Source: Physcomitrium patens
Lineage: Eukaryota; Streptophyta; Bryopsida; Funariales; Funariaceae
Assembly (NCBI RefSeq): GCF_000002425.4
Contig: NC_037275.1
Span: 13,869,987-13,933,986 of the forward strand
Direction of reading: 5' to 3'
Length of the DNA: 64,000 nucleotides
Shown: one piece after another, positions 36,273 through 49,062 of the stretch
Position numbering within the stretch: the first letter of the stretch is position 1
How the letters are laid out: each line of letters begins with the position of its first letter
The notes under the pieces: generated by a model
The model's input: only the letters and a program-made list of their open reading frames with translations
Databases searched by the model: none
Told to the model about the DNA's origin: nothing
Translations under genes and position numbers: made by a program

Positions 36273-39200
36273 ATGAACAGGATGTGTGTTCGGGGTCTTC
36301 GAAGGCTTTTGTTGCACACTATTCTGCTCAATCTTTTTGTGTCGGCATTGACCAAGAATGAGTTCGATTCTAACCCTGCAAACGGGGTTGAAGAAACGAG
36401 AGTGGTGAAAGTGGATGGAGGACCTCCGGGAGTGGTGTGGGTGGTGCAAGTGTCGGATATTCATATCAGCAGATTGGTGCCGGAGCGAGGACGAGCGTTA
36501 AGGAGAGCCCTTGGGCATGCTCTGCAACTTATCAAACCCGCCATTGTTTTGATCTCAGGAGACCTCACAGGTGTGCTATTTTCTTTTCCGCCAATTTCAT
36601 TACTATGTGGTCAATGTATGCTTTCCATTCATAACCGAGATCATGACAAGTCTTAGACATTCAGATAAAGGTAGTTCTGCTTACATCGTCCCCCGAAATT
36701 CACCTTTCTGTTGTCGGTGCAGATGCAAAGATAGAGAAATCAGCAAGCGGGCAAGATGAGGGAGAGTGGGTTGAGTATCGAGATTCTATGGCGAAAGTAG
36801 CAGATGATAGTGGTATCCCACTGGAGAGATTTTACGATCTGCGTGGAAACCATGACAAATATGGAGTGCCGCCTTCTAGCACGCTCAATTACTTCTCAAA
36901 ATATAGTATTAGCGCAGCGTTCAATCGCAACAGGCTTGTACAGAGCGCTACTGTTGAGGTACACCATCATCTGAATTCCTTTCTAGTGAAACGTAATCTG
37001 TCCCTAACGTATTCTTGACGTTCTACGTTCTCCAGCTATGGATAGTTTTTGTGTCCTCTTTGCTCATATTCCATGATGATGAAAAGGCATTTCTATTTTT
37101 GGTTGACCAGGGAGGAGATAGTCAGAAACATTTGTTTGTTGGCTTTGATGATTCCATGACTGTTGGGCTGCGTGGCCCCTCAAACGCATTCGGTCACCCC
37201 ACAGATGAGCTTCTACAGCAGCTGGATCTGGAGCTTCGGCGCGGGGGGAATGCAACCACTAAGATCGTCTATGGACATTATACGATGTCCTTTACAACAT
37301 CTACTGAAACGGGGAAGCGTCCCGAAGAAGTGATGGCAAACAATAACGTGGTAGCGTATCTTTGTGGGCATCTGCACACAAAATTTGGCCGCCGCCTCTA
37401 TAAACGCCATAAGTATGTGATTCATTCCTTTCTGCATTAACTGTAAATACTTTGGACATCTTTGGATGCGCCTCTTTGCCTGTTGCAGAAAGATCTGAAA
37501 CATCGCATTTATCTTGATTTAATTTTTTAACTTAATTCTATTTTCCAGGAGAGTCTGGGCCCTGGGTATCACAGGCAGTTTGTATCCATCAACTACATTA
37601 TTCATGCGTTAGTGGGATTTTCTTTTCTTTCCGATTCTGTGTAATTAGGTCTTTAAATCTAATTGGTTTGGACTGTCTTGTTACAGTATTGGTGACAAGG
37701 GATTTTGGGAGTGGGAAGTAGGCGATTGGCGTACGAGCCGGGTTTTGCGCGTGTTGGCCATTGACAATGGCCACACTTCTTTTGTGGATGTTGAGTTGTT
37801 GCCACCGACGGACAAATCTCAAGCGGCCTTCAGTATGCCTACGTTCATTCTTCAAACTTACCCTCTCGATTCTCGCTTCATGCTTCAGAGTGGTGAGAAT
37901 ACCAAGGTGGTGTCGGATTCGATCAGAGCTCTTGTATTTGCCGAAACCATACCAGTCACTGTGACAGTTAGAATTTATGACTTCACCGTGAATCCGCCTA
38001 AGCTGGTAAACGAAAGCTCCATGGAGCTCCACAAAGGCGATGAACCTTCAACTGGAGCATATTACTATACTGCTCCTTGGGAGTCCGCAAGATATCATCA
38101 TACTGGCGCTGGATTCAAATATGCCATGCAAATTGATGTGGAGGATATTAGAGGCAACATCTGCCACAGTGAAATGCGCTTCTTTTCTGTTGAAGGTGAA
38201 GTTGGTGAGTTTCATTTGACAGCATCCGCGTTTTTGGTTTTCGGATTCCGCTGGGAGCAAGTCTTCCCTATATACCTGTGGGGCATGATCTCCTTCTTAG
38301 TAGCCATTTTATTGATTCCCAAACTATTCCTTTATCACTTACAAAGACGTGGCCAGTATGAGAAATGGCTCATTTCATTATTCGATCCGGCCTCCTCTCC
38401 AAGAGAGGCCCTTGCGAAGATCATCAAGGTGCCATTCTGGGTCATGTTAGAAGGCGCCAGGAACTCTTCTATTTGGGTTGGGATGTTCACCTACGTGGTA
38501 TTTTTAATACTCTTTCCATGGTTTTGGGGTCGGATACTTCCTGATGGTTACCCGCTTGGCTATATGTCTGTTCGCGGGTGGACACTGAAGCCTTCCAAAG
38601 CTGATTCTGAGCAAACTCTTTCCGGCTTGGGAGTGCCTGACATCATGGGAATCGTGTTACCGTATTTATATGGGGTAGTGTTGCCGCTACTGCTGTTGCT
38701 GTCGGCACTTTCAGCTGAGAAGGCGGCGTGCGAGTTTCACATAACCAGTCTTGGAAAGAGGCAGAAGAAGACTGAGCGTGAACCTGAGGGTATCGCTAGT
38801 AAGACAAGTTTTGATCCCTCTCTTTTTAAAGGTGGGGTAGCAGGGCTTACCAAGGGAGGGGTTCAAGCACATGAGCAATTGGAAGCTCCTGTTTCCTCTG
38901 AAATGAGGGTAAACAAGCATGATAATTGTCATCTCTGTGAGAGGCTTGTGCGCAAAGGGCTCGTTTTAGGCTGCTTGGGAGTTGCATATAATCACTGGCG
39001 GGTTTGTAGTCTTTACCTTACTTTTCACATGTTCTGTTTTTTTAAAATGCCCAGAATCGCCCTTGGTAGGCTCGAGTGTGTCGATCTTGTCATGATTGTG
39101 TTGTTTCTCAAGCTGTACAGATCATTTGGATTTATCTTATTTTGTGTCTGAGCCTTAAGTTTGTTGTGCAGTTATGCTCAACGGTGCTGGGAGCGTATGG

Positions 39201-39312
39201 ACCAGTGGTATTGGCTGGTCCAGCATATGCTTTGGGTGTCCCTGCTCTTTTAATGCTTACTTTTTTCCAGACCTCGAGACTCATGTCCAAATCCCCTTGG
39301 CACGAACTCTGA
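36273..39312 (+). CDS. TMEM62-like membrane metallophosphoesterase
   Basis: Six exons: 36,273-36,570; 36,723-36,958; 37,111-37,412; 37,549-37,581; 37,687-39,001; 39,172-39,312; total 2,325 bp, 774 residues, phases consistent, including a 33-bp microexon. Similar in layout to Arabidopsis At3g03305 and animal TMEM62. A hydrophobic signal anchor (LLLHTILLNLFVSAL) precedes a calcineurin-like phosphoesterase domain with the metal-binding motifs DIH (62-64), GDLTD (96-100), RGNHD (140-144), YGHYTMSF and CGHLHT. After a beta-rich middle part (FWEWEVGDWRTSRVLRVLAI onward) come about four or five membrane spans (FPIYLWGMISFLVAILLIP; MFTYVVFLILFPWFW; IMGIVLPYLYGVVLPLLLLL; VVLAGPAYALGVPALLML). The catalytic domain would face the lumen or outside. 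The biochemical substrate of this family is not established. The ATG at 36,273 was chosen over the earlier non-ATG frame. Its 3' end converges on the GIL1-like gene. Confidence 0.88.
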
Positions 39313-40779
39313 GATTAACGCTAAAATGAGTCAGAAATTTCTCCAGTAGTTGTGGAAATCATACTAAGGATGGGACGATTGTATTATTTCTGCGACTGCT
39401 CTGTTCGAAAGGTGGGATGTTTAGATTCTGTAAACAAAGGGAATTACTTATTTCTTTGGTGACCACCTCCCTTAAATCCCTCACATTTGTAATATATTCG
39501 AGTTCTGTAGCTCTCTCCACGATATTTTGTTGGACCCAATTCGACTGCGGTTCGTGGAGATCTTGAAACAAAAAGCTGCTGCTCATTCTGTCTTCCTAAG
39601 GTGTACTTGAGAATCTATCCTTTCAAAGCCGGATCTGAGGGCAAAACAGACGATGCAAAGAGGCATAACTATCACAGGTTGAAACTAGGATGTAGAGTTG
39701 AACCCTTCAATTGCAACATTTTACAAGATATTTGAAGAGTATGTGAGTGTTCATAAACAAATTTAGTAGCGTATCCTGACTCATGTCTTAATTATCCCAA
39801 CTCAAAACCTACCTACATGTCTAAACGGTACTAAGGTTAAACAGGGTCTAACTATTTTTCCATACCTACACTATTGCTATGGACTTCCAATTATAAATTG
39901 AAGCTGTGAACCCACATGGATAAAATGCAAAGTGAGGGGCAGCAAGGAGAAGAAAGTTGAAAGGATGGTTTTTAAAGGATTGTAGTAAAGTTGAAAATGT
40001 AACACATTTTTATCACTTAATGACTAGAAAGAAGGAAATAATAGAAACAAGTGCCAAAATTTCAAGAAATTATTATTATAGGATGTAGATTGAGTCCCTT
40101 TTTCTAAATTTGATTCATTATTATACACAAAAAATATAATGGATGCAACAAGAAATTAATGATAACTTTAGTGTTTGGTGCAAAAGAATTGGTGATTAAT
40201 ATTATATATTTGTAACAGCTAATGACTAATACAATTTTTTAATATTTTTCTATTATATTTAATAACTTTTATTATTGATATAGACATTTTGATATAAAAG
40301 TTAAAAGACAACTAAAACCTTTTCAAAGAACTAGATAGGAGGTAAGTTGATGTAAACCATAAATCAAATATGGTTTAGAATTATATTAAGAAGATCTTGC
40401 TGCCCCTCACTTTGCACTTTTCATTAAAAAGAAATTGAAATTTAAATCTTAAGAGCTGAAAGTAAATTTGAGGTGGTGTAAAGTGTAAAATCAAACTAAC
40501 ATATTATCAAACTAATCAAAACAGATCTTCTACTAGTAGCAAGTTCTACCAGAAATGTTTTTAACAAATAGAAAGATAATAATAGTTGGTAAGCATTTTT
40601 TTAAAAGAAGATGTAACTTTCTTGTTGAGACCTTAGAAAATATTAAACTTGTTTTGTAAAATATCACTATGCAATTAGAACTACTTAAATTTTCTTGAAA
40701 TTTTCTAACATATATATTTGAATAAATTGGTATTGCTAATCAATTATAAAGGTTATCTACAATATTTATCACTTCAAAA

Positions 40780-40810
<31 letters not shown>

Positions 40811-42343
40811 GTAGTGTTGCAAAAAAATATTATTTGAATTATAGTCTAATTTTTAACTATGTGATTAAATTTCAATTCAATAATCCATTATAAAATAAAA
40901 AAAACAAAAAATAAAACTATAAATTATAATTTTTCAGCTAGTTTAGCTTGGTCTTTTTTTACTAATATTTATTTTGAGTCAGTATCTTCATGAAGACTTC
41001 TTAAAAAATTAAAAGAATTCTAAAGCTAAAAGGTGCTTTTAAAATTTAAACACAAAAAAAATTAAAATTAAGCTAAAAATATACATTTTATTATAATTTA
41101 AATATCTTATACTACTTAAATTTTCAATATAAAATAATTACTTAACGATTTCTTATTAAATTATTGTTTAGATCATTGTACATAAAGTAACATAAATAGT
41201 AGTTTACTTTACATTCTGTAAAACTCAATAGAACGAAATCAAGAAGGAATCTTAGTAGACTTTTTGAGGTGGAGAAAAAGTTTCATTGATACATACACAA
41301 GATAAATAGAAATAATTATCTCTTCTTTTTTCTTTATATTTAAATGCAAAGTGACTCCATTTCATATTTTTAGATCTTTCGGATAAGAAACACTTCGAGA
41401 GTGTACAATGAAATCACAGTATGAGTTTTTTTTAATTACACTACATTATATTATTTTGGAATATATATATATATATATATATATATCTATATATACTTGG
41501 TTGATCGCTGTCGACTACATTCGTAGCCCTTTCCGAAGGTTCACATTCCAGTACATTCGTAGCGTTTCAAAATCATTCCTTTTTCTACTTCCTCAAGGGA
41601 TACAATTGTGGCAAAGAAAGGATCACTAAGGGTGACATTCTTATTGACCCGTGTAAATTGAAGATTTTTAGTGCATTGCAACTCTTCATTTAGAATTAAT
41701 TTGGTGGTGACCGAATTCTAAACTTCAACAGTGCATGAAAAGTGAGAACCTATCTAACAGTCAACACACAAATAGGTACAAGCAGATAGTTTCTAAAGCC
41801 TTTCGTACAAAAAGGATGAATTGAACGAAAATGTGTGGCTTTCAAGTTACAATCGCTGCTCTCCAATAAGGTTAATGAAAGAGGAATCACCAATGCAACC
41901 ATATAAAAAAATTAATCCTTCGGAACCCATATGGACAAAACACTAACCGGAAAAGGCAAATGGATGATGATAACCCAACCTTCAAGAGCCGAAGTCAGAA
42001 ACCTAGGATGTGATTACAGCATGTCCAGAATAGCAAGAAAGGGAGTCAGCATTGGCCTTCAAATAAGGACGGCACTGTGATCAGGCTATAAAATTTTGAT
42101 CTAATCAAATCGCAAGAAATGTTTCGGTCTTCGTGGACAGGTCGACATTATGACTCAAATAACATATTCATTTTTATCTCTTTACGGTGTACACAGAATA
42201 CCCAAGCAGTCACTATACTAACTATCATCAAGAGGCATGTAGCTCAAAAAGTTATGGTACCACCAGTATGTATCATCGCCCTCCTGGCAAAATGAATTGG
42301 TTCTAGTCTACTTGTACATCTCCAGTTCAACACCCGCTTTCCA
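39313..42343. other. Intergenic, AT-rich between convergent genes
   Basis: Includes the 3' untranslated regions of both neighbours. From about 39,680 to 41,480 the DNA is AT-rich, with an AAAT microsatellite (about 40,780-40,810) and an AT run (41,461-41,487). The only structured item is a 20-bp inverted repeat (39,927-39,946 / 40,396-40,415). No gene was found. Confidence 0.6.
39927..40415. repeat. 489-bp segment bounded by a perfect 20-bp inverted repeat
   Basis: The 20-mer at 39,927-39,946 (gcaaagtgaggggcagcaag) is repeated exactly in reverse complement at 40,396-40,415. The ends are GC-rich while the inside is AT-rich and non-coding. This looks like a small non-autonomous DNA transposon (MITE), but no target duplication flanks it. 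Confidence 0.5.
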
Positions 42344-44886
42344 TCATGGAGAATGTAAATTTTCATCTGGGGACAGATATACCTGGCACTTAATTATTCG
42401 CTCAAGAACAATAAATCCTGGATTCACTACGAATCCTACTTGTCGAGAGAATGATGAAAAATCATCAGTTGGAAATGAAGTTAATGTCTCTGCTGGCTCC
42501 ATAAATTTGACATCGAAGTCCGCCGTGGCTTTCACAGTAAACAGCGACGCAACAGGGTCAAATGCAAGCGCAAGCTTGTGAGCTCGCCACACTTGCTTCA
42601 TGGCCTCAAGGAAATCCTTCACTAGATCGTCTGGCCACTCCTCTAACCATTTCAATTCGTTCTGTAGAGTGTCAAATTTCCGATTACAGAAGATGTGAAA
42701 ATTTGGACAGTATACTTTTCCTTCGGGATTGATAGCATCCACAGGACTTAAAAGGGACAGCCTTTGATATTCTTCCCAGGAAGCATTCCGCCTTGCTCGT
42801 GCATCATGCCCCCTCTCTGAATTACAAACCACCATCAAGACACAGTAAGAATACACAACCAAGTTTTGATACTACCCAGATCTAACTAATCAAATAAATA
42901 TTATAACAATTCTTCGACATTGGACGCGAGTACCAATCGAATCGACCTCGTTCACTGCAGTCGTACCAGGTGAGATCGAGAGAGAGAAAACGCTATCTAC
43001 ATCAACTAATTGAGTAAAAAGAACGCGGTTGCTCCTGTGCGACGTAAGGTTTAATTCGTTAATGCAGCGAGTCAAAATTGTACTTTCCGGCTTACGCAAT
43101 AGGGCAAGGACGTCTAAATCACGACGGCAAAGCTCAGCTTTGAAGTAGTACCTTCTGACTTGGTCACACTCGCCTTGCCGAACTCCTTGAACACGATCCG
43201 GCTCAGCCAAGCTTCGATGCCAAATTTAAAATGCCAAGATTTGGCAAAATTTGCGGTAGGAAGTCGCCGGGCAATCACGTCACGCAATGAATCGCTTTTA
43301 AGCTCGAACTTAAAATCATCTTTCGGAAAGCGATCTTCTTCGTATTTAATAAGAGCTTCAACGAAATTACGAATGTAGACCCTCTCCACCTGGACTATTT
43401 CTTCAAAGAGTGCTGCGGTAGGACAATACCAAGAGGTTCCGTGCAGCGCCTGAGCAATCTTGCCGTTCTCCTTAATTGTACCTGTATCCCAATTCACTCT
43501 GGATCTAGGAACTGACTTCGCTCTTCTGTTAGGCTGATACTGGCCATGTTCACTATTATAAGAAGCATAATCTATGGCTCCATGTCTCTTGCTCTGTGAA
43601 AGTAGAGGAGCCGCATCAGCTCTGCTATCAATACTCTCAGAGAGTGACATCCGCCGCGAGGTTGAACCTGAAACATCATCGTTATTAGGGCCCATTCGTT
43701 TGAGCTCTAGGCAGATTTCTTGTAAGCCCAGGTACATTTGCTTCAACTGCTTCATTTCAAGTTCATGCTGCTCCCGAAATAGTGTCCATTCGTCCTCCCA
43801 GGCTGGATATGAAACAGTCTGATTATTGTTTTGCCTGAGAGCACAGAGGAAACAATTTCGTTAATTTTCTGGGGTAAACTGAAAAAAGAAAAGAAAAGAA
43901 AAGTGTAGGCCTTTAAAACAGCATTTCGCAGCAGTAGTAGATTCAACATCGTAGCCACCTTCTATCCTCCCATGCCCCGCAACTTCACGACCTCTGAGAC
44001 GAACATTCTGGACAAGCGACATAGGAATGACAGATAAAGCAAACCTGAAAAGTTTGCGAGTCAGTAGTGCTCCCAAACTCCTGGGTTCCTTGGCAATATG
44101 AGGCTTAGTACGAGAAGCTTTTTGAATATCTTTACTGGGCACTGCAGAAAGTCCATCACTGCCACATGGCCATTTGCCGCAGTTGTTGTCCACCTTGACA
44201 ACTTCATTGGTTCTTGCTGGTCAAGATATCAACTCAAAGTGTCAGGATTCGTCAAACACTCTCCACATGTTCGGCTTTACATCACCATATTTTGTTTTAT
44301 CTTCAGTATAAAATTAGCGAGGAAAAACATCAACATCGACTGACAAGAAAAATTATGCAGGGTACTTGTGTAATCTCGAAAGATCATACAGAGAAGCCGC
44401 GCAATAAACAATACGTGAATTCTTGATAATCTATTTAAGGGAAGAAAAAGGAGAAAGACAAAAATTGAAATGTAATGCCATGATAGCTGATTCATGTTTC
44501 ATGACTGGTATAGCACTGCTCCGACTTGTATAAAAATTATACATGAATAATCCAACTTTATTCTAAGGGTGTAACTTAAAATCCAATCGTGTTCGTTAGT
44601 GCTTACAGGATTTTGGTATCTCGTCATTAGAGGTCCTTCTTGAAAGTTCCGCAGTGTTCGCTGCAGCAGTTGTGGCAACACTATTACTTTCTAAAGTCCG
44701 ATCACGTACTGTCGATGCTGTTCGTCGGCCCAGACGTTTGGTGAAGGAGTCCTCGTACACAGGCGACTCTTTCCGCCGATGTTGCTGGACTTTGAAGGTC
44801 CTATCTTGGCAATGTCTCTTCTCCTCAGGAATTCTATACGTCCTTGAGGGCTGTATTTCATCTTCTTCATCATCCTCCCACTGCAT
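42344..44886 (-). CDS. GIL1/IRK-interacting-protein-like (DUF641 family) protein
   Basis: Four exons: 44,607-44,886; 44,045-44,216; 43,152-43,834; 42,344-42,816; total 1,608 bp, 535 residues, all junctions in phase. The N-terminal third is charged and low-complexity. The middle contains a likely coiled coil (EDEWTLFREQHELEMKQLKQ, then LGLQEICLELKRM) and an alpha-helical stretch ending in FGIEAWLSRIVFKEF. The C-terminal part has the family's hallmark pattern: FCNRKFDTLQNEL, WPDDLVKDFLEAMKQVWRAH, LALAFDP, FMEPAE, VGFVVNPGF and KCQVYLSP. Arabidopsis GIL1 acts in light-dependent loss of gravitropism and IRKI binds the receptor kinase IRK; a cytosolic adaptor role is therefore possible here but is an inference. 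The second exon's donor (CAG|GTTTGC) was picked because it alone keeps phase with the first AG acceptor of exon 3. Confidence 0.72.
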
Positions 44887-47800
44887 GGCTCGCTGCTTAT
44901 TTTGATCTTAGAAGCACATCGCCTATGAAATGAACTTCTGGAACAAAACAAGTACGAGCTCAGAAGTAACGACTTGGAGGCGCTTAGTATGCAATCTACT
45001 CAGAATGAGCCAATTAAAGACAAGGTGCAAGATTTCATGCACACATCCACCAGTTCACTGCTTTTCACCTCAGACAAGGGGAAGATTAACCTCCTGGTGA
45101 CATCTAGGCTTTGACACGTGACCACTGTAATCTCCAACATATATCCCACTTGGTAGAAAATGTGGAAGCTGGTTCTAAGTACAGCCGAAGAAGCAAAAGG
45201 ACGCCACTATGATCCAAATCACATAGCGAGTTCTTTGAACATTCGATTCCAAATACTTCAAACCAATAAAAAATTAGGTCTTTACTTCACCCCAACAAAA
45301 TTGATCCCGCAGTTAGCAATCGGATTTGACAACTCAACAACAAGTTTCTTAAAATTTAATGAAAATAAGGACTATCTTATGTAGAGAATGCAAAACTTTC
45401 TAAGTGGGAGGGGACACCAACCATGCAAGCAGAGCTGTCTGAACTCCGATTGCACTGTTGCTCTAAGTTCAAGACGTTTCGGTCGGAGAACTGTAGGATA
45501 TACTCAGATAATCTTCAGACGGCATAGTCGATCCAACTCGTCCATCTAATCACTTGGCGATACAACTACCGCGAGTGCTACCAGGACACTTCCCATTGAA
45601 CAACCTAGTACACTTACGAACAACAGTAGCCTTTTCGGATCTTGAATTATCTTCAATAATGCAGCTCTTCCACCACATCATCTTTCCCTCCACTACATTC
45701 AAGGAAAAATGATTCTCACATTGCACTCAACCCTTCAATAACAGGTCAGATTTTCATAATGCTGTCACTCCTAGCCTTTGACACAACGAAACCTTCTGGC
45801 GTCACTAAGCACTTCTGGAACAAATCGCACGTTTGGAGTGCAGAAATAAATACCACGACAATTTAAGACCGCCTTCACAACTCACTTCTTGCACTGCCTT
45901 ACAAAGATGTACACATAGCTCAGCAATGTGCAATAAAAAAAAGTACCAAGGAACCAGTTTCTAGACTGTCACTTTCTCTTACAGCGGAACCAAGTATGAT
46001 ATTTTAAAGCTGCCACTCCTTCAACTAGTACTTCACAGTAATTAGTGCACTGCAGCGAGCAGGTCTAATACCTCACGCATTACAGCAGTCATACTCTCTG
46101 AGAAGAATGCGTATAAAGGACCTGGTTCTCCCGACAAGAAGCATCATCTGGACATATTTCAATTACGCCAGACTGCATGTACTAGGCACCTCACTGAAAC
46201 TCCCTGAAACACTGGAGTAGATCTAACTTGTCATAAGCGCGGAGGGATCAACACTTCTAAATTTCGTCGTTTAGTCCGGCAACATGAGAGCAGAAAGTTT
46301 GGGAAAGAAACACATTGCAAGGCACTTCCTCCCGAAAAATGTGGAATGAAACTGCCAAAACTTTTCGCTGATTCTAGAATAGTTCCTTCCTCGGTACAGG
46401 CACTAACGATGTTACCCGATTCTCCGTCCTGAACCATGGATATTTCACATATCTGCCTATTCCAATTGAAATTTTCCAGTGCAGTAGGATCGCTGCTCCT
46501 GAAAGATGAAGGTTAGATACAAGCTGCATATTTGGTCACTTCATCCATTAGCACTGACAAACATATGCTTCATTAAAAAATACCTCAGAAATCGTGTCCG
46601 GATACTGTACTACCAATAAATCAACACTCTATCCGGCATTCCATGCTGAAATGGCAAATGCCCGTTGTGTATAAACCTATGGGCCTGGAGACAAGATGAG
46701 AATGTTGAGCATCTGAAGGCAGCAATAAAAATCGAGCTTAGAACCGCAGTCTGGAACCTGCACAAGCTGTTTGGATCCACAGAGGCTTTCTACCTGTGGT
46801 TTCTGACAACCTGCACGATTCATCCGTAGTACTGTCATCTCTGACAGCACGTTGGCCAGTCTAGCCTTCTAAATCCTTTTCGAATTTCCTGACCGTCAGG
46901 CTGCAATTGTAAACGGTTCCATCAAAAGCACATTGCAGTGCATCGTTAGAATTGTTACTGCTATCAAGTAGCATACATGATGGTGTGTTCAGTTTGGGAA
47001 TTTCCCCAACAAGCTGAATCCTAGTGTACGAAATATCAAGTTCGACAAAATAGTTCCCATCAATCGATTTCTGGCGCAGAGTCTTCTGAGTGTAATTAAC
47101 CTTTCTCGAACTAGTGTGCAGGATTGACTGGTTCAGTATAATTACATGCTCAAGGCCTCTAAAAGAATCACTTGACAAGCCTAGCGGGAAGCATGTAACT
47201 GTGGCACTTAATCGAATGAAAGTAATTAATTGCAATTCAAATCAGCATTACAGGTTAACATTAAAATTGACAGGCTGATAATATGCGAGATTACTTTGAA
47301 AAGCAATTTTGTCTTTAAAGGCCTGCGCATTCTCGAAATTCTGCAACTGCAGCGAACTCGATTTCTTACGAGGGTTTCTACGAGGTTTTGGATTCATATC
47401 GCAACGGAACGAACTCAACTGCACAACCAGACGGTTTATATCCAGGACATTCAAAGAATCCTCAGCGACAATAAGAGACGGTCCAACCGAGCAAACACAA
47501 CGGAATGAAACAAAAAGCCCGACAATTATTGACAGTAATAAATAAATAAATAAATTCTCACGCGATTTTTAACAAAGACCACATTCGTGGCACCAGAGAA
47601 ATTCCAATCCCAAGACTCAACGACCGCTACTCCAATCCACAGGACGACACACCAGCAACAGTTAGCACAAACCTATTGATGCAAGCCGCTCTTGCTCGAA
47701 TCAACCCGTCAATACGCCACTGGTTATTTCAACAACCAATGTATCCAAACACCACAGGTCCACGCACCATGCTCACCGCTTCAATATCATCGCCGCAGCC

Positions 47801-48600
47801 CCTCTCTCTCCCTTCCCACCCGAAAATCCTGACCAGACGCACAGAAGCTCCATCTACCAACGATGAATCGAAACCATGGACCCTTGGTGCACACACACAC
47901 CTCAATCCTCAAGTGCAACACCTTGATCCTCCGACAACAAACACCTGGATGCCAACCAACGACTTGCAACGCGAAACCAAAACATCAACTCAAACCCTCC
48001 GCCAACAGTCGACATGAAAATGTCAGAACGGTAGCCTTGGAGGAGGACCTGTCTCTCAAGCCATATTTAGCCAAAGGCTTGTTTGCTAGCAGTGCGCATT
48101 CTGACACAATGCACGAACGAAACGCGGCGAGATCGGACCACGACGACACTTGATCCAAGAGACTTGCTCCTGGACTGGGAACGTGGCTCGCGAGAGAGCT
48201 TCAATGCCCCCGCCCGCCGGTGTCTGCTCTCTTGACCCTTTTTCTAATTTACGCACTGCATGATGCGATTGTCTGAAATGGCTTCCGCACACAAGCAACC
48301 TCGCCTCGCTGCCTCCATCCATAATATACCCACCCCCATCCAATGCCCCGCTCGCTTCCAAGGCTTCAGCGACCAACCCGCCTCGCTCGGGGCTCCTCCG
48401 GCCAACCTTTCCCCAGCCGCTCGCTCTAGGGCTGCTGTAGCCACCTTTCTCCGCTCCCGCCCTATCAAATTTTTCCTTTTCCCCGCCCCCGCCCTACCTA
48501 TCAATTTCCCCATTTTTCCCTCCCCCCGCCAGTTTTCCGTTCAACATTGTCTCGTGTCTGCATCTCCCCCAATTTCCCCTGGCCCCATGCAAGAGGCCAA
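44887..48600. other. Upstream region of the GIL1-like gene, possible long 5' leader
   Basis: No convincing coding gene. The stretch 48,250-48,600 is strongly C-rich on the plus strand (purine-rich on the minus strand), like the leader near a transcription start for a leftward gene. That would give the GIL1-like gene a long, intron-bearing 5' leader, but it could also be the start of a separate non-coding transcript. It contains the short repeat at 45,660-45,929. The frame at 46,861-47,235 (minus) has no family signal. Confidence 0.4.
45660..45929 (-). repeat. ~270-bp short repeat, copy B
   Basis: About 94% identical by eye to 51,421-51,692, same orientation. Similarity begins at 'tgcagct.ttccacca' and ends at 'agctcagcaa.gt', with unrelated flanks. 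The ends are related as imperfect inverted repeats (TTGC-AGCT against TTGCTGAGCT). It lies upstream of the GIL1-like gene and is not part of any recognised exon. Confidence 0.75.
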
Positions 48601-49027
48601 CTTGGCAGCCTTTTTCTTTTATGAAGCTTTTTTCCTTTTACTTTTTAGGATCAATTTTAGGTCATGTTTTTACTTTTGTGTCTTTTAATGATGAGTTTCC
48701 CCACCAAGGCAACGTGGTGGGTTTAAGTAAAGCTCTTACTTCATGTGATTTTTCTTTCTTGCTCTGTTCTCTTATATTAAAACTTCTGAGACTTAGTTGT
48801 GTTCTCGTCTCTATTTACATATATATTATTTATTAATATATATATATATATATGGGTAAATTTTACTCACTGAGAGTGAAATTGTGCATGAATGAGTGAG
48901 GATGGGGAGTGGGGGGGGGGGTGCAAGGACATGGAATTGGCTTCAGACAATTGGATCCTAAGCAATTCCCAAGGACAATCAATGAGTGAATGAAGTGGGG
49001 GCAGTTATTCAAACATACTTATGTATG

Positions 49028-49062
49028 CATGCATTCATTCGTTCGTTCGTTCGTTCGTTCGT
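49028..49062. repeat. Tetranucleotide microsatellite (CATT/CGTT)n
   Basis: Reads 'gcattcattcgttcgttcg' and continues as CGTT units to about 49,062. Pure and short. Confidence 0.9.

Noticed and set aside
42890-43210. 106-codon minus-strand frame between exons 3 and 4 of the GIL1-like gene
   Set aside because: Its first part overlaps the real exon in another frame and the rest lies in the intron; exons 3 and 4 join in phase without it.
46861-47235. 124-codon minus-strand frame between the GIL1-like gene and 48 kb
   Set aside because: No recognisable family and no supporting exon structure; could be leader or intron.
47676-48688. Pro/Ser/Thr-rich plus-strand frames
   Set aside because: They arise from the C-rich stretch; opposite-strand frames are equally open, which argues for composition rather than coding.
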